A DNA stretch of 64,000 nt, from the NCBI RefSeq assembly GCF_017312485.1, contig NZ_BMBA01000001.1, positions 1,316,396-1,380,395 on the forward strand, in the 5' to 3' direction. The notes below the pieces were generated by a model. The model made no database searches. It was not told the DNA's origin and was given only the letters and a program-made list of their open reading frames with translations. Made by a program: the position numbers and the translations under genes. The stretch is from Clostridium zeae (GTDB lineage: Bacteria > Bacillota > Clostridia > Clostridiales > Clostridiaceae). This document shows, in pieces, positions 62,253 through 64,000 of the stretch. Every line of letters starts with the position of its first letter. Positions within the stretch are counted from its first letter, which is position 1.

Positions 62253-62669
62253 TCATTTTAACCTACTATATTCATCATCAGTTACTGGTTCAAGCCATTC
62301 TGCATTTCCCTCTTTTACATTAGTACTTATTGCTATGTGTGCAAACCAGCTATCTGCTGTAGCACCATGCCAATGCTTCACATTAGGAGATATTTTTACC
62401 ACGTCTCCAGCCTGAAGCAATTGAGCTTCCTTACCTTCTTCTTGATAATATCCTTTGCCACTAGTAACTAATAGAATCTGTCCACCTGGATGCTTATGCC
62501 AATTATTTCTTGCACCTGGGGAAAAAGTTACATTTCCTATAGGGCAATTGAAAGTACTGTCGTTCCCTACTAGCATTTCAAGCCATGTATCTCCTATAAA
62601 ATAATTATTGGTAATCTTTTGACCCTTCGAGAATATTATACTTTCACTTAAATCATTTAATTTATCCAT
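62253..62669 (-). CDS. Cupin-domain protein
   Basis: A 138-residue single cupin. The metal-binding motifs are GARNNWHKHPGGQILLVTSG (histidines spaced as HxH) and PNVKHWHGATADSWFAHIAI. Such small cupins lie near aldo-keto reductases and carboxymuconolactone decarboxylase-like genes and may isomerise or detoxify carbonyl compounds. It has AAAGGAGAATTAG before the ATG and is 47 bases after the aldo-keto reductase gene. Confidence 0.88.
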   Translation of the reverse strand: MDKLNDLSESIIFSKGQKITNNYFIGDTWLEMLVGNDSTFNCPIGNVTFSPGARNNWHKHPGGQILLVTSGKGYYQEEGKEAQLLQAGDVVKISPNVKHWHGATADSWFAHIAISTNVKEGNAEWLEPVTDDEYSRLK

Positions 62670-62716
62670 ATCTAATTCTCCTTTAAAACCTTTAATTTAT
62701 AATTATGTTTCTACTA

Positions 62717-63697
62717 TTATTGAAAGCCTATGACTTGGTGAGGAACATATGGCTCTTCTAGAAACGCAATCTCTTCAGCTGTTAACTTTACTGAAAGTGC
62801 TGCTACTGCATCTTCAAGGTGAGATACTTTAGTAGATCCAATTATAGGAGAAGTAACTGGTTCCTTTTGGAGTACCCATGCAAGTGCTATTTGAGCTCTT
62901 GATACACCCCTCTTTTGTGCCAATTGTGCTACTCTTTCAACCACTTTTCTATCAGCTTCATTTGATGTAGGAAAAAACTTTTCTCCAACTTCATCGTTGG
63001 ATGAACGTTCAGTTTTTTCATTCCAGTCACGAGTTAATCTTCCTTTTGCAAGGGGACTCCAAGGAATCAAACCGATTTTTTCTTCTTTACATAGTGGCAG
63101 CATTTCTCTTTCTTCTTCACGATATAAAAGATTTAAAAGATTTTGCATAGTTACAAATCTAGTCCAGCCATTTTTATCTGCTATATGCAATGCTTTTTGA
63201 AATTGCCATGCATGCATTGAGGAAGCTCCGATATATCTTGCCTTCCCAGCCTTTACAACATCATTTAAGGCTTCCATAGTTTCTTCAATTGGAGTATTAT
63301 AATCCCATCTGTGAATCTGATATAAATCTACATAATCAGTTCCAAGTCTACTAAGACTATTATCAATTTCGTTCATAATAGCTTTTCTAGAAAGTCCTGC
63401 TCCGTTTGGACCTTCATGCATACGGAAATAAACCTTAGTCGCCAAGACAATTTCATCTCTTTTAGCATAATCCTTTAAAGCTCTTCCTACAATTTCTTCA
63501 CTGGTTCCATCAGAATATACATTAGCTGTATCAAAAAAATTGATACCTAAATCAATAGCTCTTTTAATTATAGGTCTACTATTTTCTTCATTAAGTGACC
63601 ATGGTGCTATTCCTCTTTCTGGCACCCCAAAGCTCATACAACCAAGACATAATCTTGATACATCTAAACCTGTATTTCCTAGTTTTACGTATTCCAT
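62717..63697 (-). CDS. Aldo-keto reductase
   Basis: A 326-residue NADPH-dependent TIM-barrel reductase. It has LGNTGLDVSRLCLGCMSFG, the catalytic Asp/Tyr in FFDTANVYSDGTSEEIVG, Lys in VLATKVYFRM, His in LYQIHRWDYNTPIEE and the cofactor segment VTSPIIGSTKVSHLED. It is in the AKR family with YghZ/YajO-type enzymes. It is followed by the cupin gene. Confidence 0.93.
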   Translation of the reverse strand: MEYVKLGNTGLDVSRLCLGCMSFGVPERGIAPWSLNEENSRPIIKRAIDLGINFFDTANVYSDGTSEEIVGRALKDYAKRDEIVLATKVYFRMHEGPNGAGLSRKAIMNEIDNSLSRLGTDYVDLYQIHRWDYNTPIEETMEALNDVVKAGKARYIGASSMHAWQFQKALHIADKNGWTRFVTMQNLLNLLYREEEREMLPLCKEEKIGLIPWSPLAKGRLTRDWNEKTERSSNDEVGEKFFPTSNEADRKVVERVAQLAQKRGVSRAQIALAWVLQKEPVTSPIIGSTKVSHLEDAVAALSVKLTAEEIAFLEEPYVPHQVIGFQ

Positions 63698-63758
63698 TTT
63701 ATTGACCCTCTCCTTCTAATTTATCTTTAAATTTAACCCTTTTTTCTATTACTTTTAT

Positions 63759-63968
63759 CTATGAATAAACTTCATAGATATCTATACAATCTTCTATACT
63801 AAGTTCACATCTATCTACTAAGAATAATCCACCCATTGCTTTAGCCATACGTATAAAACGATCATCACAGACATGTTTGCTTATGAAATGAGTGAAATAC
63901 GCTTTACTTAGTATGATTAAGCCTGCTCCAAACAAAGTTCTTGTTGGTATATACATATTAAAACTCAT
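63759..63968 (-). pseudogene. Iron-containing alcohol dehydrogenase, internally deleted
   Basis: The first 16 residues (MSFNMYIPTRTLFGAG) are the start of an iron-containing alcohol dehydrogenase and are followed directly by a segment like the C-terminal third (LSKAYFTHFISKH, RFIRMAKAMGG). About 300 residues including the nucleotide site and iron ligands are missing. The ribosome binding site GGAGGATTAAG is intact. It is very likely a deletion remnant, still possibly translated as a 69-residue peptide. Confidence 0.65.
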
Positions 63969-64000
63969 ACTTAATCCTCCATATCTATCAAAATCATTTC

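Noticed and set aside
1-64000. CRISPR arrays, restriction-modification, abortive infection or other standard defence genes
   Set aside because: No regularly spaced repeats and no recognisable defence families were found apart from the phage-borne candidate toxin pair.

Overview
The window is AT-rich chromosomal DNA of a low-GC Gram-positive bacterium, most likely a spore-forming Clostridium or close relative. The reasons are strong AGGAGG-type ribosome binding sites, many TTG and GTG starts, a Kdp operon beginning with two tiny membrane ORFs as in solventogenic clostridia, and gene families typical of clostridia. No rRNA, tRNA or CRISPR array is visible.

Layout. 1-3.6 kb: tail of an unknown gene, a 36-residue peptide gene, and a chemoreceptor followed by an orphan sugar-binding lipoprotein. 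3.9-27.1 kb: a siphovirus-type prophage read almost entirely leftward. Its order from right to left is ImmA-type protease and repressor (rightward), Cro-like repressor, ArpU-like late regulator, terminase, portal, MuF-type minor head protein with a large extra C-terminal domain, a candidate immunity gene, scaffold, capsid, connectors, tail tube, frameshifted tail chaperone, tape measure, distal tail, baseplate and fibre proteins, then holin and amidase. It has no integrase and no replication genes in this window. An 83-bp repeat stands before both the packaging block and the capsid block and is a candidate late promoter.

27.3-32.3 kb: a lower mevalonate pathway operon (mevalonate kinase, diphosphomevalonate decarboxylase, phosphomevalonate kinase) with a TctA-like permease and a small membrane protein inside it, which suggests uptake of mevalonate or a related acid. 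32.5-42.9 kb: a Kdp potassium uptake locus (small ORF, kdpF, kdpA, kdpB, kdpC) followed by an unusual split sensory set: a PAS protein with a histidine-less kinase dimerisation region, a complete histidine kinase, a response regulator without a DNA-binding domain, and two KdpD-like proteins without kinase domains.

43.5-60.2 kb: assorted chromosomal genes, including a PNPOx-fold protein, AraC regulator, diguanylate cyclase, gluconate 5-dehydrogenase-like SDR, DUF2334 deacetylase-like protein, YjdM, a DrrAB-type ABC exporter, a broken HxlR regulator, a WYL regulator, a phosphotriesterase-family hydrolase, a glycosyltransferase-methyltransferase fusion, an MFS exporter, and an isochorismatase divergent from a LysR regulator. 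60.2-62.1 kb: the decayed remains of a serine-recombinase element. 62.2-64 kb: cupin, aldo-keto reductase and an internally deleted iron alcohol dehydrogenase. The most notable points are the MuF head-toxin/immunity pair, the permease-containing mevalonate operon, the split Kdp sensor set and the duplicated phage late-promoter module.
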